DNA of 10,010 nucleotides from Prevotella sp. UBA1378 (GTDB lineage: Bacteria > Bacteroidota > Bacteroidia > Bacteroidales > Bacteroidaceae). Positions within the stretch are counted from its first letter, which is position 1. Every line of letters starts with the position of its first letter. Of the stretch, positions 1 to 7,999 are shown piece after piece. The stretch is from the NCBI GenBank assembly GCA_002305505.1, contig DBRC01000019.1:20971-30980 (forward strand). Reading direction: 5' to 3'. Both the position numbers and the translations under genes were made by a program. The notes beneath the pieces were generated by a model, which was not told the DNA's origin, did no database searches, and saw only the letters and a program-made list of their open reading frames with translations.

Positions 1-43
1 TGCTGCCCACGGCTTGCCTTTAGGGCAGCAATCCTTTTCTTTT
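1..43 (+). terminator. Probable intrinsic terminator at left edge (plus strand)
   Basis: An 8-bp perfect stem (TGCTGCCC at 1-8 with GGGCAGCA at 23-30, 14-base loop) is followed by a T-rich stretch at 31-43 (ATCCTTTTCTTTT). This is the arrangement of a Rho-independent terminator for a plus-strand transcript entering from outside the window. The upstream gene is not visible, and the stem may extend beyond the edge, so the call is moderate. Confidence 0.5.
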
Positions 44-317
44 ATGGCAAAACAGAAATTGCTTATCCCGAACTGGCGTATCAATGAAAATAGTGGGGAC
101 GGGGCATTTTCCTCCGTACAGGTATAAATCTTTTTACCTTTTTGCCGATGGAGGGCTATCCTTAAACTGCCGGATATACTTTAGGCGCGGACCACGCGGA
201 TTTCACGAATCATAAAAGGACCGTGTCTACCTGCGTAATCCGCGCCTAAGAAAGAGGGAGGGGCACACGTATGCCCGGCCCGCTCAGCACACCGCTTACC
301 GCGGTGATACAAAACGG
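44..317. other. Gene-free stretch downstream of susD
   Basis: No open frame here resembles a protein. It contains an 18-base motif at 62-79 that recurs inverted near the right edge, a long GC-rich inverted repeat at 181-249, and small hairpins at 261-276 (GGGCA/TGCCC) and 290-306 (CACCGC/GCGGTG). The last begins 11 bases after the susD stop codon on the minus strand but has no T-run behind it, so it is at best a weak susD terminator or an mRNA 3'-end structure. No degradative enzyme follows susD here. Confidence 0.6.
181..249. repeat. Large GC-rich inverted repeat downstream of susD
   Basis: Perfect 11-bp arms (TTAGGCGCGGA at 181-191 and its complement at 239-249) enclose 47 bases. Comparing the arms further inward gives about 17 of 21 matching positions, all differences being transitions. 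The unit resembles tandem CGCGGATT-like words, which suggests a dispersed intergenic element, but copy number elsewhere cannot be checked here. It could fold in the susD 3' mRNA and act as a barrier to exonucleases or a terminator without a T-tract. Confidence 0.6.
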
Positions 318-1913
318 CTAATTAGCCAAGGGATACCTCGGATCGCTGATGTTGTCGGGATTCTGCTCAAGCAGCGGGTTGGAGTCGAGGTCGCCTTGCG
401 GTATCTTCCAAAGGAACGTTTTCTGCGGGACAAAGTTTAACGGGCGGAAATAGTTCATGCCCTCGGCTACGCCCCTGGCTATGAAGTCGTAGACATTCTT
501 CCCCAGGCGATCGGTGCGCAGCTCGTCGAAGTAGAGCTTCCCTTCACCGATGAACTCCCATCCGCGCTCCTTAAAGATGGCATCGTCGAGCTCGCTTTGC
601 GACATGGCGCCATAAGCTGCAAGCCCGGCCCGCTCGTGCACGTCGTTCAGATAACCCAAGGCCTCGCTCGAGCCGCCTTCCAATTGGTTCAGGGCCTCGG
701 CATAATTGAGCAGCACCCCGGAATAGCGCAGCAGCATGAAATTGTTGGCCGACATCAGCAATGAGGCCGAAGTGGTAAAGTCGTAGTACTTGCCGTTACC
801 GGGTGTACAGCATTGCCAGCCTTTAGAACCCGGGAAACGCCCCTTGTCCTCGGGGACAAACTCCATATAAGTTTCGTTCGTTCCCTTGCGGGCGGTACCC
901 GATACGATGAAGAGCTGCTTGCGGACATCGGCGTCGCTATAGCTCTCGTAAGCATAAATGGAGGGACCTATACGGAGATAGAAGTAGCTTCCGCCGGCAG
1001 TGTTGTAATAGCTGTCGCCGAAGGTGCCGAACATGCGGTGCATCTGGTTGTCCTGCCCGGAAATGGCAGAATAAGCCAACTCGAATATCGACTCGCTGTT
1101 GTATTTCGAGGTTTCTCCGGCAAACATATACCACAGGTTCTTGTAGTCGGGCAACAGCGAATACTTCTTGGAGTCGATTACCAGTTTACTGTAGTCGGCG
1201 CTCTTCTTGTAATACTCCCTATTGCCTTCCATCGAGGCACGGAAAAGGTACAGCTCGCCGAGGAGCGCCTGCGCTGCGCCTTGGGTGGCCCGCCAGCTGT
1301 CGTAGCCCGCGATACCCTTCACGGGCAGATACTTCTCGCAATATTCAAGATCAGCGATGATGTAATCCCACGTATCTTCGGCACTGCTGCGCGCCAACTC
1401 GAGCCCTTCGAGCGAGTTGGTCATGTGCAACGGAATAGGCACGCCGCCGTAGAGGCGTACCAGGTAATAATAACAGTAGGCCCTAAGGAAACGGGCTTGC
1501 GCGAAGACACGCGTCTTAGCTGCCGCGTCGATATTCATGCTGCTGCCGCGTTCGAGCACCGTATTGGCCCTGTTGATGGTCAAATAGCACCGCGCCCATA
1601 CGTTCGGGAATGTGCCCGTACTGGTGGCGGCATTCACGTTGTACCAGTCGTTGATGTTCACGTTGTTGTCCTTTGCGCTACGCGAGGGTTGCCCGAATTC
1701 GGTACAGTCTTCCAGCCGCATGATGTTCTGCCAGTTGCCCGCCATGTTGCGGAAAGCGGCGTACACGCTCGACAAGGCTTCGTCGAGCTGGTCCTGGTTT
1801 TGGTAGAAGGTATTAGGAGCCACGAAGGTGTAAGGGGTCTCCTGGAGATCGGTGCAGCCTGCAGTTATCACGCCGAACAGCCCGACGGCTATATATTTTG
1901 CTATTGTCTTCAT
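318..1913 (-). CDS. SusD/RagB-family surface glycan-binding lipoprotein
   Basis: This 531-residue protein is a SusD/RagB homologue, the surface lid that captures a glycan or other ligand and passes it to its SusC partner. Residues 1-19 are a lipoprotein signal ending in a lipobox (ITAGC), with Cys20 as the lipidated residue. Family-typical helical segments follow: around 107-122 (TINRANTVLERG), 138-160 (ARFLRAYCYYYLVRLYGG, TPR-like), 208-226 (QGAAQALLGELYLFRA), 396-410 (RYSGVLLNYAEALNQ) and 449-466 (ERGWEFIGEGKLYFDELR). It ends in a usual SusD tail (WKIPQGDLDSNPLLEQNP). The length is normal and the frame intact. It starts 22 bases after the susC stop, so the two are surely co-transcribed. No Shine-Dalgarno is seen, which is normal for this phylum. 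The ligand cannot be inferred from sequence. Confidence 0.96.
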   Translation of the reverse strand: MKTIAKYIAVGLFGVITAGCTDLQETPYTFVAPNTFYQNQDQLDEALSSVYAAFRNMAGNWQNIMRLEDCTEFGQPSRSAKDNNVNINDWYNVNAATSTGTFPNVWARCYLTINRANTVLERGSSMNIDAAAKTRVFAQARFLRAYCYYYLVRLYGGVPIPLHMTNSLEGLELARSSAEDTWDYIIADLEYCEKYLPVKGIAGYDSWRATQGAAQALLGELYLFRASMEGNREYYKKSADYSKLVIDSKKYSLLPDYKNLWYMFAGETSKYNSESIFELAYSAISGQDNQMHRMFGTFGDSYYNTAGGSYFYLRIGPSIYAYESYSDADVRKQLFIVSGTARKGTNETYMEFVPEDKGRFPGSKGWQCCTPGNGKYYDFTTSASLLMSANNFMLLRYSGVLLNYAEALNQLEGGSSEALGYLNDVHERAGLAAYGAMSQSELDDAIFKERGWEFIGEGKLYFDELRTDRLGKNVYDFIARGVAEGMNYFRPLNFVPQKTFLWKIPQGDLDSNPLLEQNPDNISDPRYPLAN

Positions 1914-1935
1914 AATCTGATTGTGTATTTAAGGA

Positions 1936-4900
1936 TTAAAACTTAACATTTACTCCAAGTATCACCGACTTCGCCCACGGGTTGCTGATGTCACCGTTGA
2001 TGGGGTTGTACCCGCGGTGGTTGGCAAAGGTAACGAAGTTCTGGAAATTCAGGCTCGCACTGAGGCTCTTAACAGTGCGTATGTTCAAGAGAGAGGTTAA
2101 ATCGTAGGTAAGCTGGATGTTCTTCAGTACGAAGTAGTTCCAGTCGCCGTTCGTGCGGTCCGACAGGTAAATGTTATGGGCACCCGCTGCCGGATAGTCG
2201 CCGTCGGGATTCGCCGTGCTCCACATGCGGTCGTAAGCATATTCCGTGGGAATGTAGATAAGGTTGGTCACTTGGTTTTCGCCATAAAGCAGATAGCTGC
2301 CCAGATTCGAATAGCCCAGCGCCCAGGCGGTGCCGCTGGTGGAGTTGTTGTCGGCGCCGGCTATAGAGGCATACTTGAAACCGCCTTGGCCGTAGATGCT
2401 AAGGGAGAACTGCCTATAGGACACATTCAGGTTGAGCCCGTAAAAATACTTGGGCTGAATGGAACCGATACAGACATAATCTTCGGACGAAAGCGTCCCG
2501 TCGCCGCTGATGTCTTCGTACATCTCGTCGCCCAGCTTGGCCGTAGAAGCTACGCTCGGCACCGCGGCCTTATAGGCCTCCAGCTGTTCCTGGGTCTTGA
2601 TGATTCCTAAAGAGCGGAAGGCGTAAACACCATCGACGGGCTGGCCTACCACCAACCGGCGGCTAAGGCCCATCGACTGGTCGCTGAGCGTTACTTTCTC
2701 CACGTTGCCATAGAGTTTCCTTACCTCGTTCTTGTTATAGGTGGCATTGACGGAAGCGTCGATGCTCCAGTCTTTGTTCTTGAACACATTGGCACCGACG
2801 GCAAGCTCCCACCCCCGGTTGCCCACTTCGCCTACATTGCTCAATATCGTGGAATAACCGGAGGTAGAGGGGATAGGCACATCGTACAGCAAATCCTTCG
2901 TCTTGCGGATGTAATAATCGAAATTCAGACTGACACGGTTGAAGAGGCCCAGGTCGAAACCGAAGTTCCACTGACTGGTACGTTCCCACTTCAGGTCGTC
3001 GTTTCCGATGCTTTCGTAATATCCCGGTATCTCGTTGATTCCGTCAGTATAGTTGGCTGCGAGCAGCTGGGGCAGCGATTTGTAGTTGCCTATCTCCTGA
3101 TTGCCGGTAATACCGAAGCTGGCACGCAGCTTGAGGTCGGTGAGCACCTTATTGTCGGAAAGGAACTTTTCTTGCGTGGCACGCCATGCAAGGCCAACCG
3201 ACGGGAAATAACCCCACTTATTATTCGTGCCGAAACGCGACGAACCGTCCCAGCGGCTGGTGGCCGTAAGCAGGTACTTGTCGTCGTAGGCATACGTTAT
3301 ACGGCCGGTAAACGATATCAGCTTGTTGCCGTACTTGGTTGAGTTAGGGTTAAGGCTGCTGCGGTCGGCCTGCTCGATGTCCCACGCGCCGGTGACATCC
3401 ATCCCGAAACCCGACGCACTGATACCCAGGTTCTCGTATACGAAATCCTGCCACGAGTAAACGCCCGTAGCGGTAAAGCGGTGCTTGTCCCATTGGTTCG
3501 AGTAGGTAAGCACGTTTTCCATTACTTTGCTGAAGTTCTTATACCACGAATGGCTGCCGTTGCCGCTGGCGTTTTTCGACTGGTTGGCAACGGTCTGCGA
3601 TGTATAGAACTCGTAACCCCGGCCGTTCTTGATGTCCTGTCCGATGCTGAGGCGGTAAGTGAGGTGCTCCAGCAGCTTCATCTCGGCAAAGGTGTTGAAG
3701 AGCACCCTGTTGGTGGTGGTGCGGTGGGTTTCGTTGTCGAAATCCTGCAACGGGTTCCACGCATCGGTTACGTAAGGGTTGTCGGGCACGGCATAGCGGC
3801 CGTTCTCGTCGGTAGGCGAATCGGTGGGCCAGCCATAGCGGGGCACATTGCCGAGGGCATTATTCTGGTCGTTGCGGATGGCATAGGTATATTGGAGATT
3901 GGCTCCTACCGTCAGCCATTTATTGAACCTATGCCTGAGGTTGGTATGGAAAGAGAACTTTTCGTAACTCTGGGTGGGTATCAATCCATCTTGTTTATAA
4001 TACCCGCCCGATATCATGTATTGCGTGTCGCCAGCCTGGCCGCTGAAGCTAAGGTTATAGTTCTGCAACAGGGAAGAGCTCTTGAGAATCTCTTTCTCCC
4101 AGTTGGTGCCGGCATATACGCCCGTGGCCGATGCAAAAGGGGCAGACGAGCCTTGGTTGACGTAAGCGTCGTTGATGAAGCGGATGAAATCTTCGCCGTT
4201 GATGAGGTTCATCAGCCGGCCGGGCATCTGTACTCCGAACGACGAGTTGAACGTCATGTTCTTCGTGCCTTCCTTGCCTTGGCGGGTTGTAATCATCACA
4301 ACGCCGTTGGCACCCCGCGAACCGTAGATGGCGGTAGACGAGGCATCTTTCAGTATTTCCATCGACTCGATGTCGGCCGGGTTGATGTCGCTGATGTCAC
4401 CGTCCATCAGCGGCAGCCCGTCGATAACGTAGAGCGGCTCGTTGCTGGCCGAGATGGAGCCGCTGCCGCGGACACGGATAGACGGCGAAGAACCGGGCTG
4501 GTTGTTATTGAAAACGGCCACACCGGCTGCTTTTCCCTGCAACGACTCCATCACGTTGCTGTTGACGCCCGACGTGATGGCGGCGGGCTTTATCTGTGCG
4601 GTGGTTCCCGTGAGATCCGACTTCTTCATCGTGCCGTAACCCACCACCACTACCTCATTGAGGGCATTGGAACTGTCTTCGGATAATCTGACGTCGAGAA
4701 CCGACGAGTGGCCCACTTTGATGTCCTGGGGCACATAACCTATATAAGAAAAGGTGAGGATGGTGCCGGCCGGGGCGTCTATCTCGTATTTCCCGTCTAT
4801 ATCCGTAATAGCTCCCACGGCTTTCTTGTCTTTCAAGGTGACGCTCACGCCGATAAGAGGTTCGCCGTCGGCTCCCTTTACTACACCTTTCAGTTTTTTA

Positions 4901-5253
4901 GAACTCCTTGCATTGCTGTCTTTCTGGTTTTTCTGTTCGTAGACGATGATATGGCTACCACGCATTTCATAGGTATATCCTGCACTGGCAAGCACTTCCG
5001 ACAGGATGGAGGCAACCGTTCCTGCGGCATTCGGCAGGCGCACGGACTTATTGGTCTTGATTACTGCCGCATCATAGTCTACCGAATAGTCGGTCTGCTG
5101 CTCAATCTGCCTGAACACAGACTGCAGCGTCAGATTCGTGCTGCTCAATTTCACAGCCTTGCTTTGGGCATGGACGCCCACACTGAACGGCAGCATGAAG
5201 AAAGCCGCCAGCAACAACACGGCAAACATGTTTTTTTCTTCTTTCTTTTTCAT
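1936..5253 (-). CDS. SusC/RagA-family TonB-dependent transporter with STN signalling domain
   Basis: This 1105-residue outer-membrane transporter imports the ligand caught by SusD using TonB energy. Residues 1-30 are a signal peptide with likely cleavage after VHAQ. Residues about 40-108 form an STN domain (LTLQSVFRQIEQQTDYSV through HIIVYEQ), which signals to FecR anti-sigma factors. About 121-191 is the carboxypeptidase-regulatory-like Ig-fold domain (GADGEPLIGVSVTLK, FSYIGYVPQ). NEVVVVGYGT at 199-208 is the usual SusC segment before the plug. The plug has LYVIDGLP at 274-281 and SMEILKDASSTAIYGSRGAN at 297-316. The rest is the 22-strand barrel, ending in VKF with the expected terminal aromatic. 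The STN domain marks the sigma/anti-sigma-regulated class of SusC and agrees with the neighbouring regulator genes. An internal Met9 is an alternative start; the first Met gives a good basic n-region. Confidence 0.97.
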   Translation of the reverse strand: MKKKEEKNMFAVLLLAAFFMLPFSVGVHAQSKAVKLSSTNLTLQSVFRQIEQQTDYSVDYDAAVIKTNKSVRLPNAAGTVASILSEVLASAGYTYEMRGSHIIVYEQKNQKDSNARSSKKLKGVVKGADGEPLIGVSVTLKDKKAVGAITDIDGKYEIDAPAGTILTFSYIGYVPQDIKVGHSSVLDVRLSEDSSNALNEVVVVGYGTMKKSDLTGTTAQIKPAAITSGVNSNVMESLQGKAAGVAVFNNNQPGSSPSIRVRGSGSISASNEPLYVIDGLPLMDGDISDINPADIESMEILKDASSTAIYGSRGANGVVMITTRQGKEGTKNMTFNSSFGVQMPGRLMNLINGEDFIRFINDAYVNQGSSAPFASATGVYAGTNWEKEILKSSSLLQNYNLSFSGQAGDTQYMISGGYYKQDGLIPTQSYEKFSFHTNLRHRFNKWLTVGANLQYTYAIRNDQNNALGNVPRYGWPTDSPTDENGRYAVPDNPYVTDAWNPLQDFDNETHRTTTNRVLFNTFAEMKLLEHLTYRLSIGQDIKNGRGYEFYTSQTVANQSKNASGNGSHSWYKNFSKVMENVLTYSNQWDKHRFTATGVYSWQDFVYENLGISASGFGMDVTGAWDIEQADRSSLNPNSTKYGNKLISFTGRITYAYDDKYLLTATSRWDGSSRFGTNNKWGYFPSVGLAWRATQEKFLSDNKVLTDLKLRASFGITGNQEIGNYKSLPQLLAANYTDGINEIPGYYESIGNDDLKWERTSQWNFGFDLGLFNRVSLNFDYYIRKTKDLLYDVPIPSTSGYSTILSNVGEVGNRGWELAVGANVFKNKDWSIDASVNATYNKNEVRKLYGNVEKVTLSDQSMGLSRRLVVGQPVDGVYAFRSLGIIKTQEQLEAYKAAVPSVASTAKLGDEMYEDISGDGTLSSEDYVCIGSIQPKYFYGLNLNVSYRQFSLSIYGQGGFKYASIAGADNNSTSGTAWALGYSNLGSYLLYGENQVTNLIYIPTEYAYDRMWSTANPDGDYPAAGAHNIYLSDRTNGDWNYFVLKNIQLTYDLTSLLNIRTVKSLSASLNFQNFVTFANHRGYNPINGDISNPWAKSVILGVNVKF

Positions 5254-5497
5254 GTAGTTGTAGTTTTAAGATAGGTTATAAACTGGATATTCTTTTAATT
5301 GTTATATATAGGCTTTCTTTCCCCGGCATGCAAGCCGGAGCCGGTTAATTCTCACACCGGTGTTATATGTTAGTAAGTTCTGGCTATATCCACACACAAG
5401 CCAACCGCCTTGTTTTTCATTTTTTTGCAGCCGTATATGCCCCTTGTACGGCGCACATATACGAATCCGGGTGGGGAGCACCGCAACCGGGAATGAA
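5254..5497 (-). promoter_or_regulatory. susC leader and presumed sigma-dependent promoter region
   Basis: This gene-free stretch between the FecR terminator hairpin and susC must hold the susC promoter if susCD has its own start. I find no TTTG/TAnnTTTG housekeeping promoter on the minus strand, which fits an ECF-sigma promoter whose consensus I cannot name. It contains an inverted repeat (CGTATATG at 5432-5439, complement at 5456-5463) and two leader hairpins: CCGGC/GCCGG at 5323-5338 with a 6-base loop, and CCGGT/ACCGG at 5341-5360. The region from 5254 to about 5310 is AT-rich, typical of Bacteroidales translation starts. The exact promoter is not assigned. Confidence 0.4.
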
Positions 5498-5548
5498 GGG
5501 GCTGTATCAAAACATTTCCCTTGCTTTCTCTTGATACAGCCTCCCCTT
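5498..5548 (-). terminator. Hairpin terminator after fecR-like gene
   Basis: A perfect 10-bp stem (GCTGTATCAA at 5501-5510, complement at 5531-5540) with a 20-base loop is extended by G-C pairs around a one-base bulge using 5498-5500 and 5541-5544. It lies 19 bases past the anti-sigma stop codon on the minus strand. The downstream tract (CCTTCATTCC) is only weakly U-rich, so this could be a partial terminator or attenuator separating the regulator genes from susCD. Similar GCTGTATCAA hairpins are, from memory, common between Bacteroides genes. Confidence 0.45.
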
Positions 5549-5566
5549 ACGGCATTATCTGTTTTC

Positions 5567-6595
5567 TCAGATGGGATAGATGTAAACCGTATCCCCTACT
5601 TGCTTGTATCTGAAATGCGTACTCAGGTTGTTCAGTACATCCAACACGTCGTGCAAAGATTCGGTGGGCCTGAATTTCACATAATAGGAGCCGTTCATCT
5701 TACTGATATTATCGCACAGGATACGCACACCGTATCTTCTTTCAATCGACTCCAATATCTGGGAGAAATCGGCTTTCCTGAAAACGAGGTAGCCTTGGCT
5801 CCACGACAGCAGCCGCCCGGCATCTACCTGCTTATCTATATGCACATGGCCGCCGGTCTTGGAATACTCAAGGCTCTGGTCGGGATAAAGGATATAGCTG
5901 GAGCCCACGGCCTCGCCGTACTGGCCGTGCAGGCTCACCTTCACCTTGCCTTCTTGCAGGATGGCCTGATGGATATCGTCTGTGGCATAGGCGTTCACGC
6001 CGAAAAATGTCCCCAAAGCTTGTACGGAGAAGTATTGGGTTTTGACGATGAACGGACGCGAGGCATCCTTATGCACCCGGAAATTGGCTTCGCCCGTGAG
6101 GAAGACGGTGCGGGTGCCGGAAGGGAAACGCCGGGGATAAACCAAGGTGGAACCGGCATTGATGGTCACCAAGGTCTGGTCGTCGAGCAACAGCTCGCGT
6201 GTTTCGCCGTTAGGCACTGTCAGCTGCACGAAGTCTTGACCGTCCGGCCGCCCAAGGAGGTATTCTTTGGTGATATAATAGGTGCCGGCCGCCGAGAGAA
6301 TCACCAGCACGGCAGCAGCTGCCCCCCTGAGTAAGTAGCGCTGCCATAACGGCCGTTGCTTGGCTGCCGTCGTGTCGCCGATGGCCTCGCGCAGCCGCTG
6401 CAAATCCGATAAGGTCTGCCCGCTATAAACAGCAGGGCTTTCCTCCCAAAGGGCTTCCATCGCCTGCCCGGCTTCGTCATCGGGGGCCGCATTCAGCATC
6501 CACCATTGGAATTTCAATTGGAGGGGTTCCGAAAAGTGCTTCCCGAAAAAGGTTCGTATGATGTTTTGTATCTTTAAATCTTTCATTGTTCCCAT
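5567..6595 (-). CDS. FecR-family anti-sigma factor (inner membrane)
   Basis: This 342-residue protein holds the neighbouring ECF sigma factor and responds to the SusC STN domain. Residues 1-85 are the cytoplasmic sigma-binding part. A single transmembrane helix spans about 88-108 (LLRGAAAAVLVILSAAGTYY). The periplasmic FecR domain covers about 122-220, with the family pattern LTVPNGETRELLLDDQTLV, INAGSTLVYPRRF, VFLTGEANFRV, PFIVKT and VQALGTFFGVNAY. The C-terminal DUF4974-type domain is about 269-340 (FRKADFSQILESIERRYGV to YIYPI). It begins 47 bases after the sigma gene, so the two are co-transcribed. The start at Met1 is uncertain: Met4 (ATG at 6586) is equally plausible and has GGGA just upstream. 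Length and domain order are normal for Bacteroidales FecR proteins that regulate SusCD pairs. Confidence 0.95.
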   Translation of the reverse strand: MGTMKDLKIQNIIRTFFGKHFSEPLQLKFQWWMLNAAPDDEAGQAMEALWEESPAVYSGQTLSDLQRLREAIGDTTAAKQRPLWQRYLLRGAAAAVLVILSAAGTYYITKEYLLGRPDGQDFVQLTVPNGETRELLLDDQTLVTINAGSTLVYPRRFPSGTRTVFLTGEANFRVHKDASRPFIVKTQYFSVQALGTFFGVNAYATDDIHQAILQEGKVKVSLHGQYGEAVGSSYILYPDQSLEYSKTGGHVHIDKQVDAGRLLSWSQGYLVFRKADFSQILESIERRYGVRILCDNISKMNGSYYVKFRPTESLHDVLDVLNNLSTHFRYKQVGDTVYIYPI

Positions 6596-6642
6596 ATCTA
6601 CAAGTAAGTTGTACTGCTATTCACACACAATACCCGTCCGGA

Positions 6643-7203
6643 TTAGATGCACATGGCCGCTATCAAGAACAGCTTCACCGCTTTCCGGAGTTCGGCCAAG
6701 GCCATGGTAAGATGGTTCTCCACCGTCCGCTTGCTGATGTTAAGCATCTCGGCTATCTCACTGTTGGGTATGCCCTCCACCCGGCTCAGCGTGAAAATCT
6801 TCTTCCGCTGGGCCGGCATCGATTCAACAGCCGAATTAATCAGTTCCTGTAACTGCTCGGCAAAAAACTGTTCTTCGGCATTATCGGTATTTACCGGGGC
6901 AAGCAACTGTTTTTCCTTAAACTTCTCTACAATGAGGTGATGGTCGTAATAATTGCATATCGCATGGCGGGCCATTGAGAATACCAACGACTTGAAAGAC
7001 TTTACAGGAGTCATGGATTCACGGCCCTGCCAAAGCCTCAGGAAAATATCTTGGCAGATATCACGCGAGACTTCTTCGTCCTTAACGAATCCCATAACAA
7101 AAAAGACAAGACGCGGCTGGTAGCGCAAGAACAACAGTTCGAAGGCTTTCGAATCTCCCCGAAGAAATGCATCCGCCAATACGTCATCAGCAATTTCTTT
7201 CAT
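6643..7203 (-). CDS. ECF-family RNA polymerase sigma factor (sigma-70 family)
   Basis: A 186-residue extracytoplasmic-function sigma factor, predicted to direct RNA polymerase to the susC promoter when released by FecR. Sigma region 2 lies at about 20-88 (FELLFLRYQPRLVFFVMGFVKD, DICQDIFLRLWQ, SFKSLVFSMARHAICNYY). Region 4 lies at about 120-175, with the recognition helix-turn-helix EGIPNSEIAEMLNISKRTVE. The frame stays open upstream to an ATG at 7254, giving 203 residues. I start at 7203 because MKEIADDVLADAFLRGD is the family-like N-terminus, the extra 17 residues (MYIFFPIFAARNNKVSV) look non-coding, and a promoter at 7230-7260 would begin transcription after the longer start. It is the first gene of the sigma, anti-sigma and susCD cassette. 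Confidence 0.95.
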   Translation of the reverse strand: MKEIADDVLADAFLRGDSKAFELLFLRYQPRLVFFVMGFVKDEEVSRDICQDIFLRLWQGRESMTPVKSFKSLVFSMARHAICNYYDHHLIVEKFKEKQLLAPVNTDNAEEQFFAEQLQELINSAVESMPAQRKKIFTLSRVEGIPNSEIAEMLNISKRTVENHLTMALAELRKAVKLFLIAAMCI

Positions 7204-7229
7204 CACACTCACTTTATTGTTTCGTGCCG

Positions 7230-7260
7230 CAAATATCGGAAAAAAAATGTACATGACAAA
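7230..7260 (-). promoter_or_regulatory. Bacteroidetes-type promoter for the ECF sigma gene
   Basis: On the minus strand TTTG (7260-7257) is followed by a 19-base spacer and GATATTTG (7237-7230), which matches 7 of 8 positions of the primary-sigma -7 element TAnnTTTG. This places the start of transcription near 7224, about 20 bases before the preferred ATG at 7203. A second perfect -7 match, TATATTTG (7264-7257), overlaps the -33 element but lacks a properly spaced TTTG. This suggests a basal promoter for the sigma/anti-sigma pair separate from the upstream pseudouridine synthase gene. Confidence 0.5.
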
Positions 7261-7297
7261 TATATTCCCGCATTTTTTTATGTTCCTGAAAAGACTT

Positions 7298-7999
7298 TTA
7301 CCGGAACGGCGTAAAATTAGCGGCAGGAAAGTCGCGGTAAATGGGGTCGTACTCTGCGAGAAGGCTTGCGGGGACTTCTACACAGACCGGCTCTTTGGAA
7401 ACGGGATGCACAAACTCGAGGCGCTTGGCAACGAGCGAAATGCTGCCGTCGGGATTGGAACGGCGGGCACCGTACTTCAGGTCGCCTTTAATGGGGCAAC
7501 CCATCGCTGCCAACTGGCAACGTATCTGATGATGTCGGCCGGTCATCAGATGTACTTCCAAAAGGTGGTAATTGTCTGTATGCCCGGCCACGCGGTATTT
7601 CAGTATTGCTTTTTTTGAATGGGGCACCTCGCGGTCGTAGGCATAGCTTTTGTTCTGCTTCTCGTTGCGCACAAGCCAGTTTTCGAGCACGCCTTCCGGA
7701 TGCGGAGGCATCTCCTTGGTCAGCGCCCAATAGGTTTTATGTACCTCGCCGTCACGGAACATCCCATTCAGCCGGGACAGGGCCTTGGAGGTGCGCGCAA
7801 AGACAACAAGGCCGCTAACGGGGCGGTCAAGGCGGTGCACAATACCAAGATATACATTGCCCGGCTTGTGGTATTTCTCTCTGATATACTCCTTCACTGC
7901 CTCCGGCAACGGCGTGTCGCCCGTCTTATCGCCTTGAACGATTTCCCCACTTGACTTAGAGACAATAACGAGATGGTTGTCCTCGTAGATTACATGCAT
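7298..7999 (-). CDS. RluA-family RNA pseudouridine synthase
   Basis: A 233-residue enzyme that converts specific uridines in rRNA or tRNA to pseudouridine. The family motif II is HRLDRPVSGLVVFA at 55-68, with Asp58 as the catalytic aspartate. Other family landmarks are YEDNHLVIVSKSSG at 5-18, KTYWALTK at 88-95, LLEVHLMTGRHHQIRCQL at 146-163 (canonical TGRTHQIR, here with His for Thr), GCPIKGDLKYG at 167-177 and the C-terminal AKRLEFVHPVS. There is no N-terminal S4 domain, so it belongs to the short single-domain group like TruC or small RluA-like proteins; the target uridine cannot be told. It starts 138 bases after fabG ends, beyond a large inverted repeat, and is probably a separate transcription unit. 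No Shine-Dalgarno is visible. Confidence 0.94.
   Translation of the reverse strand: MHVIYEDNHLVIVSKSSGEIVQGDKTGDTPLPEAVKEYIREKYHKPGNVYLGIVHRLDRPVSGLVVFARTSKALSRLNGMFRDGEVHKTYWALTKEMPPHPEGVLENWLVRNEKQNKSYAYDREVPHSKKAILKYRVAGHTDNYHLLEVHLMTGRHHQIRCQLAAMGCPIKGDLKYGARRSNPDGSISLVAKRLEFVHPVSKEPVCVEVPASLLAEYDPIYRDFPAANFTPFR

Noticed and set aside
181..249. CRISPR-like or attachment-site reading of the left repeat
   Set aside because: There is only one pair of arms, inverted, with no regularly spaced direct repeats and no integrase gene nearby.
813..1946. Long plus-strand open frame (377 codons) opposite susD
   Set aside because: It mirrors the SusD gene, has no recognisable domains, and runs against an intact lipoprotein gene; such antisense frames are common in GC-rich coding DNA.
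3481..4686. Plus-strand open frame of 401 codons opposite susC
   Set aside because: Its composition is that of a reverse-complement shadow (rich in V, G, R, H), and the susC frame on the other strand is complete and well matched to its family.
5360..6334. Plus-strand open frame of 324 codons opposite fecR
   Set aside because: It covers the FecR gene and the susC leader, has no domain or leader support, and the FecR reading is clear.
7204..7254. Longer ECF sigma start at 7254
   Set aside because: The extra residues do not look like the family and the likely promoter lies inside them.
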